From Dactylonectria macrodidyma (taxonomy: Eukaryota > Ascomycota > Sordariomycetes > Hypocreales > Nectriaceae), in the NCBI GenBank assembly GCA_020744425.1, contig JAGMUV010000015.1:1364001-1428000 (forward strand): a stretch of DNA of 64,000 nucleotides, in the 5' to 3' direction. The notes beneath the pieces were generated by a model. The model saw nothing but the letters and a program-made list of their open reading frames with translations, made no database searches and had not been told where the DNA came from. A program made the position numbers and the translations under genes. Below, piece after piece: positions 43,323 through 53,096 of this stretch. How positions within the stretch are numbered: position 1 is the first letter of the stretch; every line of letters starts with the position of its first letter.

Positions 43323-43816
43323 GACATCATAACTAATATGGGGACTATATAGCTAATGAGTTTCAGCCTTACTAGCTAAGCGAGATCTAGACTTTGGTTT
43401 CCTCATTAATTCGAATTTCCTAAAGTTGATATTCTGTGTTCTATTTGCTCTGCTATGCGCACGGACTCGATAGAAAACTGTTGCTTGGCATTCTCTCAGA
43501 TTTGGAGAGGAGTTAGACACCGCATAGCGACTTTTCGCATTACTGCCTCCCAGGTGACGTGTCAAAACTTATTAAAACCTGGTCTAAATCTAGGGTATCC
43601 AGCCCGTCGCAGCCTTTTGGTGGCCTCTCCACTCGGCCCCGGGTACTCTGCATGTACCACAATCAACACCTTTCCTGTATTCTGCTTCTCTTGTCTAAAA
43701 ACGTCATGATAACAACCAGATATGCACCTCGGTATTACCCCAGAGAACCCCATCCGTAGCACTCCCTCCAGCGAGTGGCCAGTTCTGGATCTCGCTTCAT
43801 CTACGGGTCCCAAGCT
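43323..43816. other. Intergenic, no gene recognised
   Basis: The 3' flank of the next minus-strand regulator and the end of the reductase relic. Overlapping short frames show no motif. Confidence 0.4.
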
Positions 43817-45568
43817 TTACGGCCCACTCATAAGAATTGCGCCCTTCCTAATCTCCCTGGCCAGAGACACCGCCTTGGCATCTGCAGACACTCCCGGCGA
43901 TTCTGATCTCTCCATGTCATTGCCCGACTCCGACGGAAGATGCAGCAATGTGATGACACGCAGGAACTGGTCGCGGATCCACTCCCGCTGTCCAGGCCTA
44001 AGAAAGCTCGCTATCACCTCGCCGTGCTCTTCCGAGAAGAGCGTCAACAAGCGGCTCAGCGGGTGCATGGCGCGCCACGGCCCCTGCGCGATGACATGGC
44101 GCCTGTGGTCGTCCCTCGATATCCCCGCATCGAGACCATCCCTGTCTGGTCGCGTCCCGTCTTCCAATGAGTAGTGGCTGGGAAGCAGAACCGTCGGGTC
44201 GGTGAAATCTGTGAGACTGGACCGGGTGGTTCGGTTGCCAAGATAGAAGGGTATGCTGTAGCACACGCTGTCGACCACTTCTTGGAGTGTTTGTTGGCAG
44301 TTGACGAAATCTGTGGGGTCGCCGAGGAGGAACTGACCGTATGTGAAACCAAAGCGGTTCAGATCTGAGAATGCATTGAGGGAGCCGAGTGTGATCTTGG
44401 CCAGCAGGAGGCGTTGAAAGCGCCAGAGATTCCAAATGCTGGCAATTTGGCAGGAAGGATACACCTCACAGACAGACTGGTAGGTGGGTATGGACGAATC
44501 GATATCCCAACCACTTATCAGCCTTAACGGTCTCCAGTGATGCGGTACGTTTTCCGCCCACGCCAGAAGCTCTGCATCAACTCTCCTTGCCTCGGCCCTC
44601 CACTGTTTCAGAACGCGCTCCAACGACGTCGTGGAGCCACCCTGCGTCACAAACTGCGTGTAGCTGGCCTGCAACTCGGTAACGGACGCCCCTATGGCAT
44701 CGAGTGCTGAGCTGGGGTTGTCTGGCACAGTCATCGTACCCTTGCTCCCAATCCACGAGTATGCGATACTCTTCAGCGGCTTTTTCTGACGCATCGCGGT
44801 TGAAACCTCGGTATGTAGCATAAACTTTCGTAGGTAGGCGCGCACCATCCCGTCCATGTCGTCCGAGCCCACAAACGAGAGCAAAGACGCTGCACCATTG
44901 TGGTGCGTGCTCGAGGCCCGGCGAAGATGATATATCGCTGAGGCATTCTCGTACGTCTGCAGCGCCAGCACGGCTAACACAGTTGCGGGCTCGCCACGTT
45001 CTATGGGATCCTGTGTTGCGGTCCGAAGGCGTGTGATTGCCCGGGAATAAGACTTTCGTGGTGATCGGAAGCTGCTGGCCTCTTGCCGCCACAAGGACAA
45101 GATCTCTGAAGCCAACGCGGACACGGCGAGCGAGAGCGCCGATTCTTCCCGCTGCGAGTAGTAGGCTGGAATGAGCATTTCGAAGAACCCGCGCGTGGAT
45201 CCCATATCGCGGCCTATGCTGGCGTAATGGCCGAGAAAGAACGGCACGGCCGTGTGGGGCTCAGAGAGCCGCCGCGAAGTCAAAGCCCTCACAACCTCCC
45301 GGTCCTGAACATCAGACTCAGACGACCGACTCGGACTAGTCGCAGCCTTCACGACATCCCGGCCATGAGAATCGACATCTTGGTTGGTGTTGGTGCAGAA
45401 CTTGTGGTTCTGGTCTTTGAACTTTAGTTTGGCATACTTGGGCCTGTTGTAGCCTCCGCAGCGAAGCTCAAGGCGCTGGCACGCTCGGCACTCGGGCTTC
45501 GCCTCGTCGCATTTAACGCGGCGTTGCCTACACGTCACGCAGCCTCCGGAGCGCCCGCGATTGACCAT
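43817..45568 (-). CDS. Zn2Cys6 transcription factor, single exon, 583 residues
   Basis: An uninterrupted frame from MVNRGRSGGCVTCRQRRVKC at 45568. The N-terminal binuclear zinc cluster has Cys at 10, 13, 20, 27, 30 and 37 (spacing 2-6-6-2-6), followed by a basic linker (NRPKYAKLKFKDQ). The rest matches the general layout of the fungal_trans_2-type C-terminal region (VLALQTYENASAIYHLRRAS, ELLAWAENVPHHWRPL, IASIWNLWRFQRLLLAKITL). The stop is at the edge of 43817. It is divergent from the secreted hydrolase gene with 411 bases between starts, an arrangement typical of a local regulator and its target (inference). No lesions. Confidence 0.92.
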   Translation of the reverse strand: MVNRGRSGGCVTCRQRRVKCDEAKPECRACQRLELRCGGYNRPKYAKLKFKDQNHKFCTNTNQDVDSHGRDVVKAATSPSRSSESDVQDREVVRALTSRRLSEPHTAVPFFLGHYASIGRDMGSTRGFFEMLIPAYYSQREESALSLAVSALASEILSLWRQEASSFRSPRKSYSRAITRLRTATQDPIERGEPATVLAVLALQTYENASAIYHLRRASSTHHNGAASLLSFVGSDDMDGMVRAYLRKFMLHTEVSTAMRQKKPLKSIAYSWIGSKGTMTVPDNPSSALDAIGASVTELQASYTQFVTQGGSTTSLERVLKQWRAEARRVDAELLAWAENVPHHWRPLRLISGWDIDSSIPTYQSVCEVYPSCQIASIWNLWRFQRLLLAKITLGSLNAFSDLNRFGFTYGQFLLGDPTDFVNCQQTLQEVVDSVCYSIPFYLGNRTTRSSLTDFTDPTVLLPSHYSLEDGTRPDRDGLDAGISRDDHRRHVIAQGPWRAMHPLSRLLTLFSEEHGEVIASFLRPGQREWIRDQFLRVITLLHLPSESGNDMERSESPGVSADAKAVSLAREIRKGAILMSGP

Positions 45569-45685
45569 TGCGACAACGACGATGCCGAAAAGAGAGATCT
45601 GGTTGCGATGGGCAGGTGAGGTTTAATATATAAGCTTGCTGTGGGTCGGGGGTATATCATCGTAATGGGGGGTATCGTAATGCGG

Positions 45686-45706
45686 CACAGCCGGCTTACG
45701 GCTGTG
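45686..45706. promoter_or_regulatory. Inverted repeat CACAGCCG-N5-CGGCTGTG, probable operator
   Basis: Perfect eight-base arms around GCTTA, 117 bases upstream of the regulator and 274 upstream of the hydrolase. The inner CCG...CGG triplets are the kind of half sites Zn2Cys6 dimers recognise. It is the strongest dyad in this promoter and probably controls one or both genes (inference). Confidence 0.6.
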
Positions 45707-45979
45707 AGCTAGTTGCTCGCGGGCGCGATCAATGAGAAGACCCCGTCGCAAAACGCACACTTGATGCGGTTTAGTCTGGGAAGGGCCCAATTACGTAGCA
45801 CGTCCCTTCGAGATGACTTGAGCCCTGATCGCCGCGTACGTCTAAGAGAGAAGGGGAAGTATAAGAAGAGATGGAAGGGAGACAAGAAACGAGAGAAATC
45901 ACTCTCAAACAACAGATAATTCACAAGCGAAAAAGCCATCACAATTTCTTTGAAGTTTACTTTTCACTCATAATTCGCC

Positions 45980-47305
45980 ATGAAACTACATTCATCCGCC
46001 TGCACCGGCCCACTTCTGGCCGCTCTGCTGCATTCCGATGTAGCGTCCGCGGCGTACAGCACCGCTAACAGCTCCATGCTGCTGTTGAGCAATGACTCAA
46101 CAATGAACTTCGACTTGCTGACTCCTCTCGGTGAGTCCATCACCGGGGGAGGCGACGTCGGGCCTATTCTTGGCGCAGCCAAAGATATCAAAGCCGGAAA
46201 CATGACGTCCTTCAGCGACGTCTTCTATAAGCTCGCCAACGACACCAAGGCTCAGGCCGAAGACCTGGAGAATGCCTACGACCCTTTCAATGTCAGGGAT
46301 ACGTGGTTCTCTGCGGCCTCGTATTTCCGCAGGGCTGACGTCTACCTCCACGGTAACTGGAGCAATCCGCTCATCAACAGCCTGTGGGCTGAGCAGACTG
46401 AGGCTTTCAACAAGGGGATAGCTGCTTTGCCTATTCCTGGCAAGCGCATCCGCATTCCGGCTACCAAGGGCAACTTCACCGTCGAGGCCATCTGGTACTC
46501 TGCTTCCGAGAGCAAGCACGACAAGCTGCCGACGTTGATCATCGGGAACGGCTTCGACGCTGCGCAGGAGGACTCTTACCACAACTTCGTCGCGCCCGCC
46601 CTGGCCCGAGGATGGAATTGTATCACCTACGAAGGCCCGGGACAACCAACTGTGCGCCGTGACCAGAACCTTGGTTTCATCCCCGACTGGGAGAAAGTCG
46701 CCATCCCCGTTGTGGATTACGTTCTCTCGGAGAAGAAGCACGTCGTGGACAAGAAGCGTCTTGTCCTCGTCGGCAACTCCTTCGGCGGCTACCTGGCTGC
46801 CCGTGCCGCAGCCTTCGAGCCCCGCCTGTCCGCAGCGGTCTTCATCGACGGCGTCTGGGACAACTACGCTGCATACACAAGGGAGCTGTCGTCTGAAATG
46901 CTCGACATCTACGAGGCGGGCAACTACACGCAATTCGACGACGTCGTCCTCTCAGCTCGGGAGGCCGGGAAGCTCCCCACCGGCGCCGCCTGGGGCATCG
47001 ACCAAGGCCTGTGGGCGTTCCACACGCACTCACCCTCTGACTTCTTCACCCAGGTCAAGCAGTACAACGTGGAGTCTTTCATTGACAAGATCAAGATGCC
47101 TGTGTTTGTCGGTGATGCCGAGCTGGAGAGCAGTTACGTTGGACAGCCGAAGCAGGTGGCGGACGCGCTGGGCCACTGGGCCACTCTGCATACTTTCAAG
47201 GGGGTTGCTGGCTTTCACTGCCAGACTGGTGCCGGGCAGGAGCTTTCGAGGACGATCCATGCGTGGTTGAACGAGACTTTGGGCAAGGCGGGCCATGGCC
47301 ACTGA
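45980..47305 (+). CDS. Secreted alpha/beta hydrolase (2,6-dihydropseudooxynicotine hydrolase-like), 441 residues
   Basis: Single exon from MKLHSSACTGPLLAALLHS, a probable signal peptide with cleavage near residue 25. Several N-glycosylation sequons follow (NSS, NDS, NWS, NYT). The hydrolase core has the nucleophile elbow VGNSFGG (Ser267), acid VGDAE (Asp379) and base GFHCQ (His413), a complete triad; oxyanion-side strand LIIGNGFDAAQED. Such fungal FrsA/DHPON-hydrolase-like enzymes cleave C-C or ester bonds; the substrate is unknown. Third codon positions are strongly C-rich, unlike most neighbours, suggesting high expression. A TATA-poor leader with A-rich sequence precedes the start. Divergent to the Zn2Cys6 gene. 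Confidence 0.92.
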   Translation: MKLHSSACTGPLLAALLHSDVASAAYSTANSSMLLLSNDSTMNFDLLTPLGESITGGGDVGPILGAAKDIKAGNMTSFSDVFYKLANDTKAQAEDLENAYDPFNVRDTWFSAASYFRRADVYLHGNWSNPLINSLWAEQTEAFNKGIAALPIPGKRIRIPATKGNFTVEAIWYSASESKHDKLPTLIIGNGFDAAQEDSYHNFVAPALARGWNCITYEGPGQPTVRRDQNLGFIPDWEKVAIPVVDYVLSEKKHVVDKKRLVLVGNSFGGYLAARAAAFEPRLSAAVFIDGVWDNYAAYTRELSSEMLDIYEAGNYTQFDDVVLSAREAGKLPTGAAWGIDQGLWAFHTHSPSDFFTQVKQYNVESFIDKIKMPVFVGDAELESSYVGQPKQVADALGHWATLHTFKGVAGFHCQTGAGQELSRTIHAWLNETLGKAGHGH

Positions 47306-50300
47306 GATTAGTGCTCAGTATGATGAAGGTGCTCCACTTCTGAGAGCCAGATAGAATACTTAGACATACTCTGCAGACTTTCTGTCCTTCTAATATGGCT
47401 TTATCATACAACTCATTGTGGCCAATATGAACAATTGTCAAACTAAAAAGGACGATTACCCTAATGCTCTCTTGCCAGTCTCTGGTCCCTGCACATGTGC
47501 CCAATTAGGTCCCAGATAAATATTCCCATAGATATCTCGTAGACGCACTAAGCCCTACGAGCTATTCAATACCAAAAGGGAAAGGTTGAGACGTCGAGTG
47601 CCTGGTTGGTGTTGTGGGGCTCTGGTTCCCCCTAGCATAAGGCGCGAATACGCCAGACCGCGCAGCAAAGTGTCCAATACGCTATGGGATTCAGGAGCTA
47701 TCAAAAACACCGAACCGGGGCTGCCATTCCATGCCATTGGTTAGATCTGAAGTTTTTCTTTCAAATTCTTAGCAGTGGCTTAGACCTTCGCCTGGACCGT
47801 GCAGCAGCCGAGTGGCCATATCAACAGCTTACCCCTGTGCCTCGACTACTGACGTCTGTTGTACACTACCGTATCCTCTCAACAAATTCAGACAAGGTTA
47901 ATGCAGCCACAGATCTCGACGTTTTACAGCAACTACGACAACAAACAACTACTATCCTGGCGTAGTAGTGTCCGCTCGTCCCCCCGCGTCCCTCGCGTGT
48001 CTTGCCTCATACAGTCAAGACCAGCTTCTGTGGTATCACCTCAACCCGGTGTCACGCATCCTCTCGGAGCTTTACTTGGGTGTCGGTAAGGACAGCGGGG
48101 CCTTGGACCGTTGTGCTAGGTATCTAAACACGGTCTTCGTAGAAGAACGTCGTGGAACGTGAAGCATTTACCCATGTGGCGCCTTGGTGAAAGGTTATGT
48201 CCACTCACTACTTGAGGTCTTGCTTAGAGGGTTCGAGAAGATGGTGCTAATCGTATGCGCGAACAGTTGCACATTGCAAGTGTTTGCTGCTCCATCTACA
48301 TAAAGTCTTAAAATATTTCTATTATGCCCAGGAATCCTTTCAAATAGTACGCGTGCACCCGAAGTAAGAATTAGATTTCTGAAATCCCTACACCCTCCAC
48401 ACTAAACATACATGAAGAACTCCGCAGCTAGACTTTACCTTAGGAAAGGGCGTGATGAGGCGCGTGGTCTTGGATCTTTCGGCCCTTTCTGATAAAGGGC
48501 TAATTATATAGTGGGTAGTAAATTATTACTTTCAATTTTTAATTGTATGGGATAGCATTTAGAAGGGTTACTAGATGTAAGTAATCTCAACCTAGTTAAC
48601 CACTGATAATAACGTTACCAAATAGGACTAGGGAGAGTGCCACACAATAACTTATGACTAGAAATAGATCTTTAATTCCTTTTTATTATCCACCACTCCG
48701 AACTAAATACTTCTTCTAACAGATATCTTTACCTGCATTTATAAAGTTTCTGCCTTACCTATTTAATAAAAGCCACTTCATAGGAGGAATTCTAAGCTAA
48801 CTAATATTTCACGAATTTAAGCAAGACATAGGTTTTTAGGCGAGACGGTTATTTTAGCCTGTTTCACTAGTTAGATCCTTCTTATAATTATAATAGCAAT
48901 TATGTTAGCTTAAATGACTTTATATGAGATCTAAGAGATAGAGAATACCTCCTTAAAATCCATAAACTTACCTTACCTCCTAATTTCCCTAGGAATCTAA
49001 GCCACTACCTTCCTTTAGTTTATTCCTAGAGATTAGAAGGGAACCGCCTTTCAGGAGATTACAGAGCCAGGTTAATATGTAAGTGGAGAAAGCTCTTACC
49101 GGCCACCCTCCCCGTTGAATTCATGGGCTGCGTGGTTTGAAAGGCACACAAGTGAGAGAAACGCGTTGACAGTGGCAATTTTTAGAGTCTTCCTCGCCGC
49201 ATTGTTTAGGTTTCTTTCTTTTATCGTTGGCATAGTGCAATTGGTGGTTTCAATAATGGCATGGAAGTATCTGGTTTAGTCCACCATCTGAATGTACCGC
49301 TCAATATACATCCTCCATATCTACTCATTACTGGTGTTTGAGTAGAGCCCTCACGAATTCGATGGTGGGGAATATCTTGTGAGTGAAAGGAATCACCGAG
49401 CCGATGTCTGTTAAATGACCACATACATAGCGCACTTCTTTCCGATGAACAAGCCTTGCACCACTGCGAACAATGTATGAAACGGTCATTATTAACCCTG
49501 TGTAAGATGTATCTAACTAGACTCTGTAGAAAACCGCCACAACATTAACTTACCCTAGAGGAATTCCAAAGAATGATATCACACACTCTGTTAAATAAAA
49601 GTTGACATATTCTGAAGATTTCGGAGCCGATTCACAAGAAGATTTATCCTGTTCTAAGGTTTATCCCATAGTTCATAACAGGAGCCTGACGATTTCCTTG
49701 CCTTCATGTTATTAATTGGAGGAGGAACAAATGGGTTTGATTTGGCTTGGCGCATAGTTAATTCTTCTCCGAATGGTTTGTCAGCGATTCTGTAACAGTA
49801 ATGCTCTTTCCCATCGCTTCCCTTGATTTTTCAAAGCTAATGTTGACACTATTCGTCCCTGATTGGCGCCTAAACGGGACACTGTCCTTGACAAAAACTG
49901 TTCGGGTATCGGTCTTCTGATTTGTACATACCTGGATGCATGTGTTAAATCTAGGTTGACAAAAGGGCACGAACCGCCCCATATCACCGAAGAGGCCATG
50001 GAGGAAAGGGAAAGGGTCACTTTATATAGGTTGGGTGCATAACACAGCCTAGTTTGTTCAGGACTCAATCACGAAACCGAGGTCGAGACAGACTGAATTG
50101 AGAAATACTATGAGTGGAAACGTGGATGCCGTAGCCCGTGTATCGACCGAGCTAAGACCAACCAACCTGGTTCGGATGATCTCAATTACTTAAAGGTAAT
50201 GACTTGTGGGGGAGGGCCTGTATCGCGGCACTCCGCCGTGCGAGCGTCCGCTCCTATGGAGGGCTTACTTAGCCACTACTCTCTGTTTATTCATAACGTT

Positions 50301-50318
50301 CCATAGAAAAGTTGCAAA
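47306..50318. other. Gene-poor stretch with possible small gene remnants
   Basis: Positions 48480-49080 are A+T-rich and look RIP-mutated. A plus-strand frame near 47900-48162 (DQLLWYHLNPVSRILSELYL) and minus-strand segments near 49330-49600 (YVNFYLTECVISFFGIPL, then LTDIGSVIPFTHKIFPTIEF) and 49760-50000 read like pieces of spliced genes, but I cannot join them or assign a family. No confident gene call is possible. Confidence 0.35.
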
Positions 50319-52373
50319 CTAAAGCAGCTGGAGTGTTGTAGTTTTTCCCTGTGAGATCTTTCTTAGCCATTCCGCCCTAAGATGTTCCCTGTTTGTATTG
50401 GCAACCGGACCAGTTGATGGCAGAGACGGATTATCATCGCCGTCAAGAATGGAATCCTCTCCGCTATCCCAACCGCCACTCCCCCATCTGCGATGCCGCC
50501 TCATGGCGCGATATCCTTGGATGTACCCGATTCGCCGGAGCGGTTTCTGAGAATTATACCGGTTCTCCGCGCACAGTAACAGACCGAACGGCCCATTGCC
50601 GTCTGCGTTTGAGCCAAACATCAAGAAGTAAGCTTCCCCGAGCTCCCTGTCGTCGCGACACACGTCCCATATCACCGCGAGCCTGATGCTCGGGTCCGGT
50701 ATCGCAACGCCATTCCTGTCTGACCAGCTGTTTTCCAATTCTACCTTGATCAGGTGGCCCTCGATGGCCAGCACGGGAGGGTCACCGTCTGCCAATATGA
50801 CATCCAAAACGGCCAATTCGGAGCCTGTCTCCGACTTCGCGCCATACATGACTGCACCTGTTACCGATGCCCAGGACCAGGTTGGCGCGCCACCATGTGC
50901 AATCCTACGACTAGGCTTGCCAGAAAGAGAACTCTGCCAGAGCATGTCGGCTGCCATGCTGTTTCGCCATAGGCCAGCGACATATTCGTCGCCGCTCCTC
51001 AACTCCTCCGTCGCCTGGGCCAGACCCGCGATGGCAGGCAGCCGATCCTCCGGAAACGTGAGATCAAGCTGCGTGTATGCCGGCACGATGTCCAATCTCC
51101 AGCTAGACTCGGCATGGGAAATGTCACCTTCCCGGGGATGGAGGAAGTGCTTGATGACGCTCGTGGTGCGCAACGTGCGCAGGGACGTGGCTGAGCATTC
51201 ACACTCGCAGACAGACTTGCATTCCCACGCCATCTCGCTCTGCGAAAAGTGCAGCGTGCGCGGCGACAGCAATCGCTCTTGGAACACCCAGCCCCTGCTT
51301 GCCAGCTTACTGCGGCCTGAATCGTTGTTTTTGGTTGTCCAGGTGTGGAACGGCAGCTCCTCAGCCAAAAATCCTCGCCTGCGCACATGAACGACGCCGG
51401 CGTCGCCAGCGTTTCCGGCTTTATATTGGAGGGTGAACCTAGGCGGGGCCTCGCGGGATGGAGCATCAAGGAAGCCGGCCATGCTGTCAGATGCGGCATC
51501 GGCGGATATTGTGACATAGGCATTGGTGTAGACTTGGGCCATTTTGGAAGCCTCTTTCTGCCAGTCTTGAGGAGAGTCCTGGATGATGCAGAGCGAATCG
51601 ATCCATATATAGTCAATCTCCAGTGCTCTGGTAAAGTGGATAGCATCAGAAAACGTCTTTGGAAGCTCGGCAGGCAGCGAATTCATGTATTCGTCGAGGT
51701 TCGTTGTCGTAGTCTTGGTTGGAGTGCTTCCTCCCCAGCAGTGGCTGAGGGCGACGTAGCGCGCTCGCAGGCCGAGTCCGTTTACCAGTCGAGGCGTGGC
51801 ACCCTGATCTCCCACACGGACAACGCGAGTCGGCAGCTCGGTATTGCGGACCATGGTGCAGTTTGTGTGTTTTCCCTTTGCGTTGACGCATGTGTCGAGC
51901 CACTCACGCGCAAGTGATACACAGCCCTCGGATAAGCCATGCTCTGGAATGTGAAGGCCTCTGCCGATTAGGTCCCACGGCGGTGGAGCATCATCTATAC
52001 TCAGAATGTTAAAACGCCGTGTTGAATAAGCAGGCGGCTTACCGGCAGTGGTGTATATCTGAAGAGACTTGGCTGTTCTTCCGTGCGCTACCGGATCAGG
52101 GAAGATGTGAACAACCATGGGGCTCGAGAGCGTCAACGGTCTGTGTTCCACGAGAATTGATTCGAAAGATACCTCGGGCATGGACGTTTCCGGCTTCACG
52201 ACGGCACAAACGGCCTGCCAGAGGAGGGCACAAGCAGGGCATGCGTGTCTCCTGCTTGCTGATTGCCGAAGATCGGAGAGGACTATTGGAATACCGGTGC
52301 TAGCCAAATCATCACCAAGCACAAGAGACTTGCAAGTTGGGCAGGCAGCCGGCTTGCCCAGGCGGCCGAGCAT
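50319..52373 (-). CDS. HET-domain (heterokaryon incompatibility) protein, 684 residues
   Basis: An uninterrupted frame from MLGRLGKPAACPTCKSLVLG. The N-terminus has two CxxC pairs (CPTC, CPAC) typical of this family. The HET domain starts with RYVALSHCWGG (residues 205-215), then DAIHFTRALEIDYIWIDSLC and the conserved VYTNAYVTISADAA. Downstream come RGWVFQERLLSPRTLHF and the late motif PTWSWASVTG. HET proteins trigger cell death on non-self recognition after hyphal fusion; many of the dozens per genome have no known partner. No NLR or other effector-sensor domain is fused here. No lesions. It stands alone, not adjacent to a recognisable partner gene. Confidence 0.93.
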   Translation of the reverse strand: MLGRLGKPAACPTCKSLVLGDDLASTGIPIVLSDLRQSASRRHACPACALLWQAVCAVVKPETSMPEVSFESILVEHRPLTLSSPMVVHIFPDPVAHGRTAKSLQIYTTAGKPPAYSTRRFNILSIDDAPPPWDLIGRGLHIPEHGLSEGCVSLAREWLDTCVNAKGKHTNCTMVRNTELPTRVVRVGDQGATPRLVNGLGLRARYVALSHCWGGSTPTKTTTTNLDEYMNSLPAELPKTFSDAIHFTRALEIDYIWIDSLCIIQDSPQDWQKEASKMAQVYTNAYVTISADAASDSMAGFLDAPSREAPPRFTLQYKAGNAGDAGVVHVRRRGFLAEELPFHTWTTKNNDSGRSKLASRGWVFQERLLSPRTLHFSQSEMAWECKSVCECECSATSLRTLRTTSVIKHFLHPREGDISHAESSWRLDIVPAYTQLDLTFPEDRLPAIAGLAQATEELRSGDEYVAGLWRNSMAADMLWQSSLSGKPSRRIAHGGAPTWSWASVTGAVMYGAKSETGSELAVLDVILADGDPPVLAIEGHLIKVELENSWSDRNGVAIPDPSIRLAVIWDVCRDDRELGEAYFLMFGSNADGNGPFGLLLCAENRYNSQKPLRRIGYIQGYRAMRRHRRWGSGGWDSGEDSILDGDDNPSLPSTGPVANTNREHLRAEWLRKISQGKTTTLQLL

Positions 52374-53096
52374 TGTTGGACGGCGTTTTGGGAACTCGGG
52401 AGGGTTGGGTTAGCAAGTCTGGAGCGGGTCGTTGGTAGTGCCCTGGGAACACAGCTGCTTCGTCACCTTGGAGCCTTACTATTGACTAGGTCCTGAACTA
52501 GGAAAACCACGCGCAATACTAGGGGTTGTTATGGTGTGGTTGATGCTGTTGGAGAGAACCGGCTTTGCGGCTGTCCCCGCTTTCATCACCGGGAGCTGAA
52601 TACAACGGACATATGTGTCAGGCACGTGACCGGCGGCAGAACGGTCTCGACTCTTGCGGGCTGAACTTGAAAAAAAAGTGACTCAACTAATTATAAGCGA
52701 ATTTTAACAATCCCGGTTGTTATTTGGCTTGAGCACAACGCGGGGTCATATCCCGTTGACCGTGGGGGGGACGTCGGGGAACATCTTGCAAAGGACGACT
52801 CACTCGCCTAGACCAGGATTCTCAGCCGGCTGCTATGACACTTAACAGACACGAACAATATTAGACTTGGGTTCCCCACCTATGGTGCGTTACGGTTTTA
52901 TAAGAGTTGCATAGTATTTTCCCGGGCCTTTGAAAACGGGAACGTACCGCTTGGGTGGCGCATTAGCTGCCTTCTTGGCTATAGATTGGAGCTTCTTTTG
53001 TAGATGGGCCGTTCCCCTCCTCGTCCTCGTCCTCCTCCCCCACCGCCGCTGCCGCTACTTCTTCCTCCGCACCCCTCCTCCGCTGGCGCTCATCAT
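52374..53096. other. Intergenic between the HET gene and the piggyBac element
   Basis: The HET-gene promoter region and a segment of low-complexity CCTCGTC repeats near 53018-53060. No gene is supported. Confidence 0.4.

Noticed and set aside
46097..46933. 278-codon open frame antisense to the secreted hydrolase
   Set aside because: A GC-rich, codon-biased gene on the plus strand produces long antisense frames. This one has no motif and the hydrolase has a full catalytic triad.
50999..51917. Long frames of about 190-235 codons overlapping the HET gene in other frames
   Set aside because: All lie inside the uninterrupted 684-codon HET frame and lack family motifs.
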